DNA from: CAVURW01 sp963743595
GTDB lineage: Bacteria > Verrucomicrobiota > Verrucomicrobiia > Methylacidiphilales > UBA1321
DNA: 64,000 nucleotides
Direction: 5' to 3'
NCBI GenBank assembly: GCA_963743595.1
Contig: CAVURW010000039.1
Coordinates: 1 to 64,000, forward strand
Of this stretch, positions 1 to 8,013 are shown one piece after another. A program made the position numbers and the translations under genes. Position 1 is the first letter of the stretch. Each line of letters starts with the position of its first letter. A model generated the notes under the pieces. The model was not told the origin of the DNA and searched no databases. It saw only the letters and a list, made by a program, of their open reading frames with translations.

Positions 1-720
1 TCCGGAAGGCAAAAGCGTGGCGGTTTGACCTATCGCCACCAGTGGATCTTCGATCAAAACCGATGACTTGGCCGTCGTATCGATGATCTCTTCAATAGCG
101 CAATTGGGAAATGGAAGTGAACGTAATCGACCAAAGAAAAAGCGATCTCCCGACAACCGAACGGCATTCAGAACGGTTCCCCCATCTGAAACCGATGGCA
201 TAAAGTCTCGATCATTCGTCTTCGGATTCAGGAACTCGTAGCTCCGGCGGAAGTAGAAGAGACGACCGTCCGTCAGCTCTGCGGGCTCGGGGACGTAGAG
301 AGCATCCGTGGTAATGCTGAGCGTCGGAACCCCTAACCCAACCACCCCACCGCTCATAAAAAGGCCTCGCCCCTCAGTGACCAGACGCCAAGCTGAATCG
401 CGCGGAATCCACTTCGGGATATGCGGCAGATCAGGATACTGCAGAACGGTTTGACTCCACGAATCGGCTTTGGGATCGAAAATGGGGTGCCGACCTGGTT
501 TCGGCTCCAATTGTTCACCGGGATCTTTGGGATCGGGATCGATAAGCGGGTAGCCGAACAGGATTCGGCCGTCCGGCATGGTCTTCGTCACATAAAACGC
601 GCAGGGCGACGGAAGCGGCGGGAGGTACCGCCATTTCGTCTTCGAGATAAGCGCTTCAACGACGATTCCCAAGACGATTAGGCTGATCCCGGCCAGTAAC
701 AAGCGCACACGTTTTTTCAT
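1..720 (-). CDS. Exported Kelch-repeat-like protein, C-terminal part outside the window
   Basis: Reading the minus strand from an ATG at 720 gives 240 codons with no stop before the window edge, so this is the N-terminal part of a longer protein. The first 25 or so residues are basic and then hydrophobic (MKKRVRLLLAG...), a signal peptide or anchor, so the product is exported or membrane-tethered. Kelch-like units are visible: 'DGRILFGYP', 'DGRLFYF' and, at the window edge, 'GQTATLLPSG', which resembles the common 'HTATLLPDGRVL' blade. Kelch blades form beta-propellers; no catalytic residues or partner can be named. It is divergent from recJ across a 135-bp gap. The reading frame is clear; the Kelch assignment is inferred from short motifs. 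Confidence 0.6.
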   Translation of the reverse strand, partial: MKKRVRLLLAGISLIVLGIVVEALISKTKWRYLPPLPSPCAFYVTKTMPDGRILFGYPLIDPDPKDPGEQLEPKPGRHPIFDPKADSWSQTVLQYPDLPHIPKWIPRDSAWRLVTEGRGLFMSGGVVGLGVPTLSITTDALYVPEPAELTDGRLFYFRRSYEFLNPKTNDRDFMPSVSDGGTVLNAVRLSGDRFFFGRLRSLPFPNCAIEEIIDTTAKSSVLIEDPLVAIGQTATLLPSG

Positions 721-855
721 GAATACAGGAGGTGAGGCACGGCGCTGTACCGGACGGTTCCAGAGACTATCTGACCCATCGCTGGTGAGCAACTCGTCAA
801 AATATCGATTGCGCTTTTCGTTCCGCAGGATGATCGCTAGACTGCGCGGTCTTCT

Positions 856-2559
856 GTGGGTACGCCAAATATAGTGAGTGCGACGGGTAAGCGATGGTTC
901 TTTCCAGCGCGGTGCGGGAATGCCGATGAATTGGCGCGTAATCTTCAGGTGCACCCGATGGTGGGGGATCTTTTGTGCCAACGCGGCTTCGGGACGTCCG
1001 AGCTCGCCCACTCGTTTTTAGAGCCGCGCTTACAGGGACTTTCGGACCCTTTTTTGCTCACCGATTTAGAGAAGGCGGCGGGTCGCTTGATGGAGGCGAT
1101 TCGCAAGAAAGAACGGATCGTCGTTTACGGCGATTATGATGTCGATGGCATCACTTCATCCGCGCTGGCCTGTCGCGTTTTAAGGCGCTTGGGTGCCGAT
1201 GTGCGTCCGTTTTTGCCACTGCGCATGGAAGAGGGCTACGGATTGAGCCAAGAGGGCGTGGAACGATGTGTGGAGGAGTGTCGGCCGGAACTGCTCTTGG
1301 CTGTCGATTGTGGGACCACGGCGGGGCACCAGGTGCGGTGGCTGAGTGAGCGAGGAATTCCCGTGATCGTGGTGGATCACCATGCCTTACCCCCCGTTTT
1401 GCCAAACGCCTACGCCCTGGTAAACCCGCAGCGGGACGGCACATTGACGAGTCTGGCTAGCGTCGGGCTTGTCTTCAAAGTCTGCCACGGTTTAATGAAG
1501 CTTTTACCTGCGCAGGAGCGTGTCGATTTGCGCGATTATCTGGATCTGGTAGCACTGGGAACCGTGGCCGATATTGTGCCGCTGGTGGAAGAGAATCGGG
1601 TGTTCGTTCGGCGTGGGCTCCGGCAGATGGAGCAGACGGGAAATGTGGGTCTGCGCGCGCTGATGTCCGTGAGTCAGGTGAGTTTTCCCGTCACATCGCA
1701 GGATATCGGGTTTCGCTTGGGGCCGCGCCTGAATGCGAGCGGGCGACTCGGCGATGCGATGCGTTCGCTGAAACTTCTGCTGACCGATAACGCCGCAGAG
1801 GCGCGGGAAATCGCGGATGAACTGAACGTGAACAATCGCGAGCGCCAGGCGGTGGAATCGGCCACGTTTCTAGAGGCGGAACGCAGGATGTCGGAATCGT
1901 TCGATCCCGCACGCGATTTCGGCCTGGTCCTGCACGGGAAGTTCTGGCACTGGGGCGTCATCGGAATCGTGGCCTCGCGATTGCAGAAGCGTTGTTACCG
2001 ACCGACCATTGTCATCGGCGTAGACGATCACGGCATTGGCAAGGGGAGCGCACGGAGCATCGACGGCGTTTCGATTGTCGCGGCGATCGGCGCTTGCTCA
2101 CGCTTTTTAACGGGCTACGGCGGACACGAAATGGCGGCTGGATTGACGATTCAGGAAGATAAAATCGAGGACTTCCAACAGGCGTTTAATCAGGCCGTTC
2201 GCGAGCAATCGTCTCCTGAACTCTTCCATCAAACCGTGCAATTGGCTGGCTCAATCGACCTCAATGAGGTGAACGAAGAGCTCTTTCGACAATTGGAACA
2301 GTTAGCCCCGTATGGACGCGAAAATCCCGAGCCGGTGTTTGTCTTTGAAGGGCTAAAATTAACGCGACCGGCCCGTGTTTTTGGGCGAAATCACGTAAAA
2401 CTGCGGTTGCGCGGGGCCAATGGATCGGTCGGCGCAATCGGGTTTGGTTTAGGCTCAAATGATTGGACGCGCCCGCCGGGAAAATTGGCGGGAGTTTTGG
2501 AATGGGACGACTATCGGGGCGAGGTGCAGATTCGTATTATCGACTGGAGCTGGGAATAG
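856..2559 (+). CDS. recJ: Single-stranded-DNA-specific 5'-3' exonuclease RecJ
   Basis: RecJ degrades single-stranded DNA 5' to 3' in recombinational and mismatch repair. At 567 aa it has the usual bacterial RecJ length. The DHH-family motifs appear in order: GDYDVDG near residue 94 (motif I), AVDCGTT near 150 (motif II), VVDHHALP near 173 (the DHH motif), LGTVADIVPL near 232 (motif IV), and GGHEMAAG near 423 in the DHHA1 domain. The C-terminal OB-like region runs to residue 567. The longest reading starts at GTG 856; a GTG at 874 (VSATGKRW) is also possible, because RecJ proteins usually begin only a few residues before the 'W.' motif. The gene is convergent with the NrnA-like gene, 24 bp apart. 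Confidence 0.95.
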   Translation: MGTPNIVSATGKRWFFPARCGNADELARNLQVHPMVGDLLCQRGFGTSELAHSFLEPRLQGLSDPFLLTDLEKAAGRLMEAIRKKERIVVYGDYDVDGITSSALACRVLRRLGADVRPFLPLRMEEGYGLSQEGVERCVEECRPELLLAVDCGTTAGHQVRWLSERGIPVIVVDHHALPPVLPNAYALVNPQRDGTLTSLASVGLVFKVCHGLMKLLPAQERVDLRDYLDLVALGTVADIVPLVEENRVFVRRGLRQMEQTGNVGLRALMSVSQVSFPVTSQDIGFRLGPRLNASGRLGDAMRSLKLLLTDNAAEAREIADELNVNNRERQAVESATFLEAERRMSESFDPARDFGLVLHGKFWHWGVIGIVASRLQKRCYRPTIVIGVDDHGIGKGSARSIDGVSIVAAIGACSRFLTGYGGHEMAAGLTIQEDKIEDFQQAFNQAVREQSSPELFHQTVQLAGSIDLNEVNEELFRQLEQLAPYGRENPEPVFVFEGLKLTRPARVFGRNHVKLRLRGANGSVGAIGFGLGSNDWTRPPGKLAGVLEWDDYRGEVQIRIIDWSWE

Positions 2560-2583
2560 CCAGGAATAGTCGCTTTTTGATCA

Positions 2584-3570
2584 CTAACACTGCGCGGGTT
2601 CCGGCAGGTCTAGGGTGATCCGTGCGACGAGTGACCGTTCCAGCTCTTCCGGAGTGGCCGCTTTCACTCGCAGACCGGCTGCCAAGCGATGTCCACCTCC
2701 GCCAAATTCGGTGCAAATCTGTTGGACATCCACGTATCCTCGAGAGCGGAGACTGGCCCGGATGACGCCATCACTCATCGGCTCTAAAACGAAAGCAACC
2801 TCCACGGTGCCAAGGCTTTGCAAGTGATCAATGAGACCCTCTGTTTCCGAGCGACTGGCACCGCTGCGATCGTACATCTCCTGGGTGATGACGAACCACG
2901 CAATGCGATTATTCTCAGCGAAGCGAATGGCCTGGAGGACTTCTCCCAAAAGCAGGAGACGGGAAATTCCGCTGCTTTGGTAACACGATTGCGCCAAACC
3001 ATGGGGATCTGCTCCTGCATCGACGAGCTCTGCGGCAGCGCGAAAAGTGTCTGCACTGGTTTGGCGGAACCGGAAGCTACCCGTATCGGTCATCAGGCCC
3101 ACATAGAGATTGCTGGCGACATCTGTGGTGATCGGCAGACCCAGCTTAGGGAGAAGCTCAAAGAGAACTTGTGCCGTGGCGGGCAGGTGTGGAACCACCA
3201 CGTTCATGGCAGCAAACTTCGGGTTGCTGATGTGGTGATCGATGTTGATGTCCGGGGTACGATTCCAGGGGGTAAAACGATCTCCCAACCGCGAGATGTC
3301 GGCGGTGTCAACAACAATTAGCAGATGGTCGTCGGGAGGCGGAACGGTGGGAGTTTGCGAAAGCGTTTCACTGCCCGGCAGATAGGCAAAAGAGGGCTCC
3401 ATGCCATCTTGGTTATAGGCAAAAACGGTCTTACCTGCCGCACGCAAGCTCAGGGCCAAGCCAAGCGTCGAGCCGTAAGCGTCGCCATCCGGTCGCGTGT
3501 GCGAAAGGATCACAATCGCAGGGGCCTCCGCGATCTTCTCTTTAATCTTTACTAGTTCGTCCACAACCAC
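2584..3570 (-). CDS. nrnA: DHH/DHHA1 phosphoesterase, NrnA type (oligoribonuclease / pAp phosphatase)
   Basis: Members of this family degrade nanoRNAs of 2-5 nt from the 5' end and dephosphorylate 3'-phosphoadenosine 5'-phosphate. The 328-aa length is typical. Motifs seen: SHTRPDGDAYGS near residue 23 (motif I; in NrnA usually 'RPDGDALGS'), VVDTADISRLGD near 88, INIDHHISN near 108 (DHH), GLMTDTGSFRF near 162, and GGGGHRLAAG near 287 (DHHA1). A related DHH enzyme, recJ, lies convergently next to it, but the two share only the superfamily fold. In organisms without Orn, NrnA does the last step of RNA decay; whether Orn exists here cannot be seen. Whether nanoRNA or pAp is the main substrate cannot be told from sequence. 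Confidence 0.88.
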   Translation of the reverse strand: MVVDELVKIKEKIAEAPAIVILSHTRPDGDAYGSTLGLALSLRAAGKTVFAYNQDGMEPSFAYLPGSETLSQTPTVPPPDDHLLIVVDTADISRLGDRFTPWNRTPDINIDHHISNPKFAAMNVVVPHLPATAQVLFELLPKLGLPITTDVASNLYVGLMTDTGSFRFRQTSADTFRAAAELVDAGADPHGLAQSCYQSSGISRLLLLGEVLQAIRFAENNRIAWFVITQEMYDRSGASRSETEGLIDHLQSLGTVEVAFVLEPMSDGVIRASLRSRGYVDVQQICTEFGGGGHRLAAGLRVKAATPEELERSLVARITLDLPEPAQC

Positions 3571-3588
3571 ATTTCAGATATCAAAAAC

Positions 3589-4692
3589 TTACAGTCCACC
3601 GGGATTACCGCTCGTAACGGGCGGCGGCGGGAGAACGATGCGATGATGCACGCCATGGTACATGTAAAGCACTCCGACCAGAGCCGCAACCAGGATAACC
3701 ACGATTCCCAGAGCGACGTAGACGACGGGGAACGGCTTTTTTTCAGGTTGTTGCAAATTATCGAAGCTAATGGCGCTACCGCCGCTGATGTAGCGATCGT
3801 TGTCCACGGGTGGCGGCGGAGTGGCGACCTTATCGTTTGTTAGCTTGGGGCGATTCACACCTGAACCTTGGGTTTTAGCCCCTATCGGTGAGCCCTGCGT
3901 CCGGGCACCCACGGGCGAATTCGCCAGCTTGAGGGGATCCTGAGAACCTTTACCCGGATCGACGGTCGCGGGGTTTTCTGCACGGAGTTTGGGGCGTTTG
4001 ATGCCCGATTCTAGAGTCATTTCTGCTTCGCCGACTTGAATGACGTCGCCCAGTTGCAAGATTTTCTCCAAAATCGCTTCACCGTTGACCACGGTACTGT
4101 TCGCGGAATTCAAGTCGCGTAAAACGATGTCTGGGCCACTGAAAATGAAAATGCAATGGCGGCTGGAAACGGAGTTGAGCGGGATGCAAATTTCGTTATT
4201 TTCCAACCGGCCCACATGAGTGAATTCGTTTACGAGATCATGGGTGAACGCGGCTTGGCCGGGGATGTTGATCGTCAGTTTCGGCTGACTGCCGTTGATT
4301 CGAGAGGAGACGGGAGCCGAGGAGGAACCCGGAGTGCTGGGGACAATGGGAGGAGCGGAGACGCCTTCATCGGTACGCCGAGCCCCCTCAAAAAGGAGCT
4401 GTTCCCAGGTGAGGTTTACGGTGCGCTTCTGAGGGAGAACTCCATCCTCGAACGTGTAGGCGCCGTTGGTCCACGTCAGCATGTGGTAAATCGCCTCTTC
4501 ACCCTCTATGCCGCCGCACTGGGCATGGAGCACCTGTCCATGTTGAACGAAGGCATAGCCTTCATTGTCCCAAGCGCGAAAGGTTATTTGGCCATTTCGT
4601 CTGCCGATACAGCAGATTTGCAAAACCTCCGCCATCCCCATGCGGGGCGTCGAACTGGTACCTAGTGGGGCTTCTCCGTTTTGTGAACTCAT
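3589..4692 (-). CDS. DUF4388-FHA membrane protein
   Basis: A 367-aa signalling protein. Residues ~18-105 form a DUF4388 (PatA N-terminal-like) domain with the typical 'GQITF..W..EGYAFVQHGQVLHA' pattern and 'AIYHMLTW..G.Y.F'. Residues ~150-232 form an FHA domain, which binds phosphothreonine peptides: 'HVGRLENNEICI', 'SSRHCIF' and 'LRDLNSANSTVVNG' carry the conserved GR, S..H and N..NG positions. A low-complexity linker follows, then a single membrane helix near residues 322-345 (VVYVALGIVVILVAALVG) and a short proline-rich tail. The receptor partner is unknown. It sits divergently 87 bp from the HhH-Roadblock gene and MglA genes, which suggests a shared signalling or polarity module; this link is inferred from position. 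Confidence 0.85.
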   Translation of the reverse strand: MSSQNGEAPLGTSSTPRMGMAEVLQICCIGRRNGQITFRAWDNEGYAFVQHGQVLHAQCGGIEGEEAIYHMLTWTNGAYTFEDGVLPQKRTVNLTWEQLLFEGARRTDEGVSAPPIVPSTPGSSSAPVSSRINGSQPKLTINIPGQAAFTHDLVNEFTHVGRLENNEICIPLNSVSSRHCIFIFSGPDIVLRDLNSANSTVVNGEAILEKILQLGDVIQVGEAEMTLESGIKRPKLRAENPATVDPGKGSQDPLKLANSPVGARTQGSPIGAKTQGSGVNRPKLTNDKVATPPPPVDNDRYISGGSAISFDNLQQPEKKPFPVVYVALGIVVILVAALVGVLYMYHGVHHRIVLPPPPVTSGNPGGL

Positions 4693-4779
4693 GATTCCTA
4701 ATTATTTTCCGTTGCAACAAAACGAGAATAGTGCACCATCGGACGGCTTGACAAGTCTTCCACAAACTAATCTCTGAAT

Positions 4780-6747
4780 ATGGCCCTTTTTTCTTTTAGC
4801 GGGAAAAACAAAAACACACCGGACCCGTCTCAATCTGAGGCGAAGGCACCGGCTGCTCCCCCGAAACTTCAACCGCCCCCAACCCCGGGTGCTGGAACTC
4901 CGCCAGCGTCCGCTCCTCCACCAATGCCCCCTCCTATGCCGATGGGTGCTTCTGGAGCGCCACCTTTGCCCAAGCCTGCCGGTAGCCCTCCCGCTCCCAC
5001 AGGTGCCCCTGGTCTCGGTAAAGCGGTCAGCGCGGCAACACGCGGTGTTACACAGCCGATCGTTATGCCGAAGAAGGGACCCGGCCAAGCCGCCGTCCGT
5101 TCAACACAGCGAATCGTCGTTCCCGGTGCGCCCATCGCTCCTGAAGCTCCTCAATTCCACACCAGCTCCATCCAACTCCCCGTTGGAATGTTCCTAAAGG
5201 CCTTACCGATGCCGGCCCTGAACGGATCACTTCCGGACGTCGAGCGTGCGATGGCAGGTCAGAAGGTGAACGTGCCGTTGAGCATGGTTCTCCCTCAATT
5301 GCCCTCCGGTAAAATCGAAATTGCTCTCCAAGATCTCATCCCGCTGCTCCCCGCAGATGCCGTTCAGCCCAGAGATCGGCTCGCTCCTTACCTCTCCTCC
5401 ATGGTTCACCTGCCACTGATGGAAGTGGTGATGCTGATTCCGCCAGATATGCTGGCTTTGCGCCCAGATCAACGCCCCGTGGATGCCGCTGTGAGCAACA
5501 TTGCTGATCCGTTTACAGAGGAAAAATTGCGCCAGGCTGCCGAAGAGAAACGGCGCGCTGAGGCCAGTGCCGCCAGTGCCAACTCCGGTATTTCCCAAGC
5601 TCCCGGAACACCTGAGCCCACAGCGAATCCTCTCGGCGTTGCGATGACCTCCACGGCTCCCATGCCCCGTACGCAACGTCCGAATCCGTCCGCCGCCACT
5701 ACCGTACCCGTACAGGCGGTCGTGCCCGCAGCTCCTGCACCCGTGGCTCCCTCGATGCCTCCGGTCAATCGCCTGCCGACACCCGCCACGATGTCTCGCC
5801 CCGGCACCATCGCTCTACCGATGGTGACAAAGCCGGGAACCCGGCCCGCGCAAACCACGGCACCGGTAACGCCTCCTCCTACCGCTGTAGCGCCTCCCAC
5901 GCTCTCTCCGCCTCGGACAGCGGCACCGACACCTCCCCCGATATCCTCGGCCCCGCCTTCGCTGACACCGATGCCTCCCCTTCCGCCACCGATGCGTGCG
6001 ACGCCTCCTCCGACCCCGCCACCAGAACCCGAACCTGAAATGGTTCAGGAAGCTGTCCAAGAAGAGGTCCCGCAAGAACCCGAACCTCAGCCGGAACCCG
6101 AGCCGCAGCCTGAACCGGAGCCAGTCGCTAAAGCGCCTGAGCCGGCCAAGCCGAAGCCAGCAGGTCCGTTGAACCTCAACACATGCGCTGCCGACGAACT
6201 CGCGCAGATCCCTGGATTAAGCGACGTCATCGCCCAGTCCATCGTCACTTACCGCCAAAAGATCGGGTCGTTCCGGAAACTGCAAGATCTGCTGGACGTC
6301 CCTGGGATGACCCGCGGTGTCTACAGCTTGCTCACGGGTGAAGAATCACAGCCCACCTCGATCAATGATCTGCTCGGTTTCCCGCCCGAACAAACCGTCG
6401 CACTGAAAGACATCACCGAGCGTATCGCGTGCTGGCCTGACGTGACCGGTTGCGTGCTGGGACAAAGCAATGGTCTGCCGATCGTTGGTACGATTTCGCC
6501 GCGCGTCAAGCTCGACAAGTCGACGATCGTGGCCTTTGCCCCTCGGATGTTCGAGGCGTTGAACAAGTCGTTTTCTGAAATCTCGGGTGTTACTACGGAT
6601 GAGTTAATCATCCCAACGGCGGACACGAGTTTTCACATCTTGCGTAAGGGTAACCTATATCTCATAATTCTTGCGCGAACCCCGCAAATGCCGAGTCGTC
6701 ACCTTCAGGTGGCGCGCTTGGTGCTAGCGAGCCTAAACTTTAAGTGA
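4780..6747 (+). CDS. Proline-rich protein with helix-hairpin-helix and C-terminal Roadblock/LC7 domain
   Basis: A 655-aa cytoplasmic protein without a signal peptide. Residues ~1-115 are Pro/Ala-rich. Residues ~125-245 form a compact conserved-looking segment ('IQLPVGMFLKALP', 'VPLSMVLPQLPSGKIEI', 'LPLMEVVMLIPPDML'). A long disordered Pro/Thr and Glu-Pro stretch spans ~270-460. A ComEA-like double helix-hairpin-helix spans ~463-515 ('LNLNTCAADELAQIPGLSD', 'FRKLQDLLDVPGM'), normally a DNA-binding or protein-binding unit. The last ~120 residues look like a Roadblock/LC7 domain ('ITERIACWPDVTGCVLGQ'), the fold of MglB, the GAP of MglA. It is 31 bp upstream of the MglA-type GTPase. It may be a regulator or scaffold for that GTPase; the HhH-Roadblock combination is unusual. 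Confidence 0.8.
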   Translation: MALFSFSGKNKNTPDPSQSEAKAPAAPPKLQPPPTPGAGTPPASAPPPMPPPMPMGASGAPPLPKPAGSPPAPTGAPGLGKAVSAATRGVTQPIVMPKKGPGQAAVRSTQRIVVPGAPIAPEAPQFHTSSIQLPVGMFLKALPMPALNGSLPDVERAMAGQKVNVPLSMVLPQLPSGKIEIALQDLIPLLPADAVQPRDRLAPYLSSMVHLPLMEVVMLIPPDMLALRPDQRPVDAAVSNIADPFTEEKLRQAAEEKRRAEASAASANSGISQAPGTPEPTANPLGVAMTSTAPMPRTQRPNPSAATTVPVQAVVPAAPAPVAPSMPPVNRLPTPATMSRPGTIALPMVTKPGTRPAQTTAPVTPPPTAVAPPTLSPPRTAAPTPPPISSAPPSLTPMPPLPPPMRATPPPTPPPEPEPEMVQEAVQEEVPQEPEPQPEPEPQPEPEPVAKAPEPAKPKPAGPLNLNTCAADELAQIPGLSDVIAQSIVTYRQKIGSFRKLQDLLDVPGMTRGVYSLLTGEESQPTSINDLLGFPPEQTVALKDITERIACWPDVTGCVLGQSNGLPIVGTISPRVKLDKSTIVAFAPRMFEALNKSFSEISGVTTDELIIPTADTSFHILRKGNLYLIILARTPQMPSRHLQVARLVLASLNFK

Positions 6748-6777
6748 GAAGAATAGAAACCTGACGTTGATATCTGT

Positions 6778-7455
6778 ATGGCCTTCATCAACTACTCGAG
6801 CCGAGAGATCCAGTTAAAGATTGTGTATTATGGCGCGGCGCTTTGTGGGAAAACTACAAACCTCGTCACGCTCCATAAGCAGATCACGCACGCCCAAAAG
6901 GGTGAGCTGGTCTCCTTGGCGACGGACGCCGATCGAACGCTGTTCTTTGACTTTCTCTCGCTGAACACGAAAACCTTGCCGGGATTCACCACCCGCTTTC
7001 AGCTTTACACCGTACCTGGTCAGGCGATTTACAACACCACCCGACAGCTGGTTCTCAAGGGCGTGGATGGTATTGTCTTTGTGATCGACTCCCAATGGGA
7101 TAAGATGGCAGATAACGTGGAATCCTGGCAAAATTTGCAAGAGAATCTGGTGGAAAACCACCTAAGCTTGGCGCAAATTCCCTACGTGTTGCAGTACAAT
7201 AAACGGGACATCCCGAACGCGGCACCTATTAACTACCTCGAGTACACGTTCAATAACCGGGCCTCCCGGGCATTAGCGTACGAGGCAGTCGCAGCCACGG
7301 GAATCGGGATCTTGGAAACACTCAACGCCGCAGCCCGGTTGCTGTTGGCTAAGTATTCCAAGACTCCAAACTCCAACGTGACTGGCGCGACGAAACCAAA
7401 CTCGGCAACGGCGGTTCCACCACCGGTCGACAGCAACGGCAAGGCAGCAGCTTAA
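6778..7455 (+). CDS. mglA: MglA-type small Ras-like GTPase
   Basis: MglA GTPases set front-rear polarity and gliding in Myxococcus and occur widely in bacteria with unknown roles. The 225-aa protein has the P-loop GAALCGKTTNL near residue 19 (GxxxxGKT), the switch II region TVPGQAIYN near 79 (MglA proteins have 'PGQ' in place of Ras 'DTAGQ'), the VFVIDSQ strand, and the base-specificity motif YNKRDIP near 141 (NKxD). A Pro/Asn/Ala-rich tail of about 30 residues (TPNSNVTGATKP...) extends beyond the usual ~195-aa core. It lies between two Roadblock-domain genes (30 bp from the one upstream, 16 bp to the one downstream), the arrangement of an MglA-MglB GTPase/GAP pair. The cellular process it controls here is unknown. 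Confidence 0.9.
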   Translation: MAFINYSSREIQLKIVYYGAALCGKTTNLVTLHKQITHAQKGELVSLATDADRTLFFDFLSLNTKTLPGFTTRFQLYTVPGQAIYNTTRQLVLKGVDGIVFVIDSQWDKMADNVESWQNLQENLVENHLSLAQIPYVLQYNKRDIPNAAPINYLEYTFNNRASRALAYEAVAATGIGILETLNAAARLLLAKYSKTPNSNVTGATKPNSATAVPPPVDSNGKAAA

Positions 7456-7471
7456 TTACCTTCAATACATT

Positions 7472-7945
7472 ATGACTGGAATAGGAATGTTAACGGCGGA
7501 AGATCAGATGGCGATTGAATCGCTTCTGGTGGACTTTTTGAAGAAATCTGAAGCTCAGTGGTCGGCGCTGGTCGATAAAGGGGGAAACCTTTTTGCGCAG
7601 AACGGGGATACCGGTACGCTGGACTTGAGCATTCTCTCGGCACTCGCCGCTGGGTCGTTCGCAGCGACTCATGAACTGGCGAAACGTTTGGGTGAATCTG
7701 AATTCACCGCGCTTTACCACGAAGGGCACGGCCAACACATCTTGATGAGTGCGCTCCAACATGAGTGCCTTTTGGTAACGATATTCGGAGAGAAAACCAA
7801 CATCGGCCTAGTGCGCTTCTATGCGCAGCAGGTCACAGGCTCACTCAATGATCTTCTGAAGCAAGCTCAAGAGAATGAAGCGAATAATGGGCCGCTGCTC
7901 ATTGATGGTGACTTCTTAGGCGAAAACCTGGACGCGATCTCCTAA
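7472..7945 (+). CDS. Roadblock/LC7 domain protein, probable MglB-like regulator
   Basis: A 157-aa single-domain Roadblock/LC7-like protein ('LLVDFLKKSEAQWSALVDKGG', 'LSILSALAAGSFAATHELAKRLGE', 'ILMSALQHECLLVTIF', 'TNIGLVRFYAQQV'). This fold matches MglB, which dimerises around MglA and stimulates GTP hydrolysis. The start ATG at 7472 is used; a second ATG lies five codons in (MLTAEDQMA). It is 16 bp downstream of the GTPase, so the two are almost surely co-transcribed, and a clear intrinsic terminator follows at 7973. The GAP role is inferred from family and position. Confidence 0.8.
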   Translation: MTGIGMLTAEDQMAIESLLVDFLKKSEAQWSALVDKGGNLFAQNGDTGTLDLSILSALAAGSFAATHELAKRLGESEFTALYHEGHGQHILMSALQHECLLVTIFGEKTNIGLVRFYAQQVTGSLNDLLKQAQENEANNGPLLIDGDFLGENLDAIS

Positions 7946-7972
7946 CTTCGATTCCGTTTCAAACGGACCAAG

Positions 7973-8009
7973 AGCTTTCCGGGTAGATTCTGCTCGGAAA
8001 GCTTCTTTT
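7973..8009 (+). terminator. Rho-independent terminator after the MglA/Roadblock genes
   Basis: A perfect 9-bp stem, AGCTTTCCG at 7973-7981 and CGGAAAGCT at 7995-8003, encloses a 13-nt loop and is followed by TCTTTTC. It lies directly behind the Roadblock gene and just before uup, so it separates the two units. Confidence 0.75.
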
Positions 8010-8013
8010 CATT

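Noticed and set aside
4156..4665. 169-aa plus-strand frame opposite the FHA gene
   Set aside because: It is antisense to the clear DUF4388-FHA gene and has no domain character.
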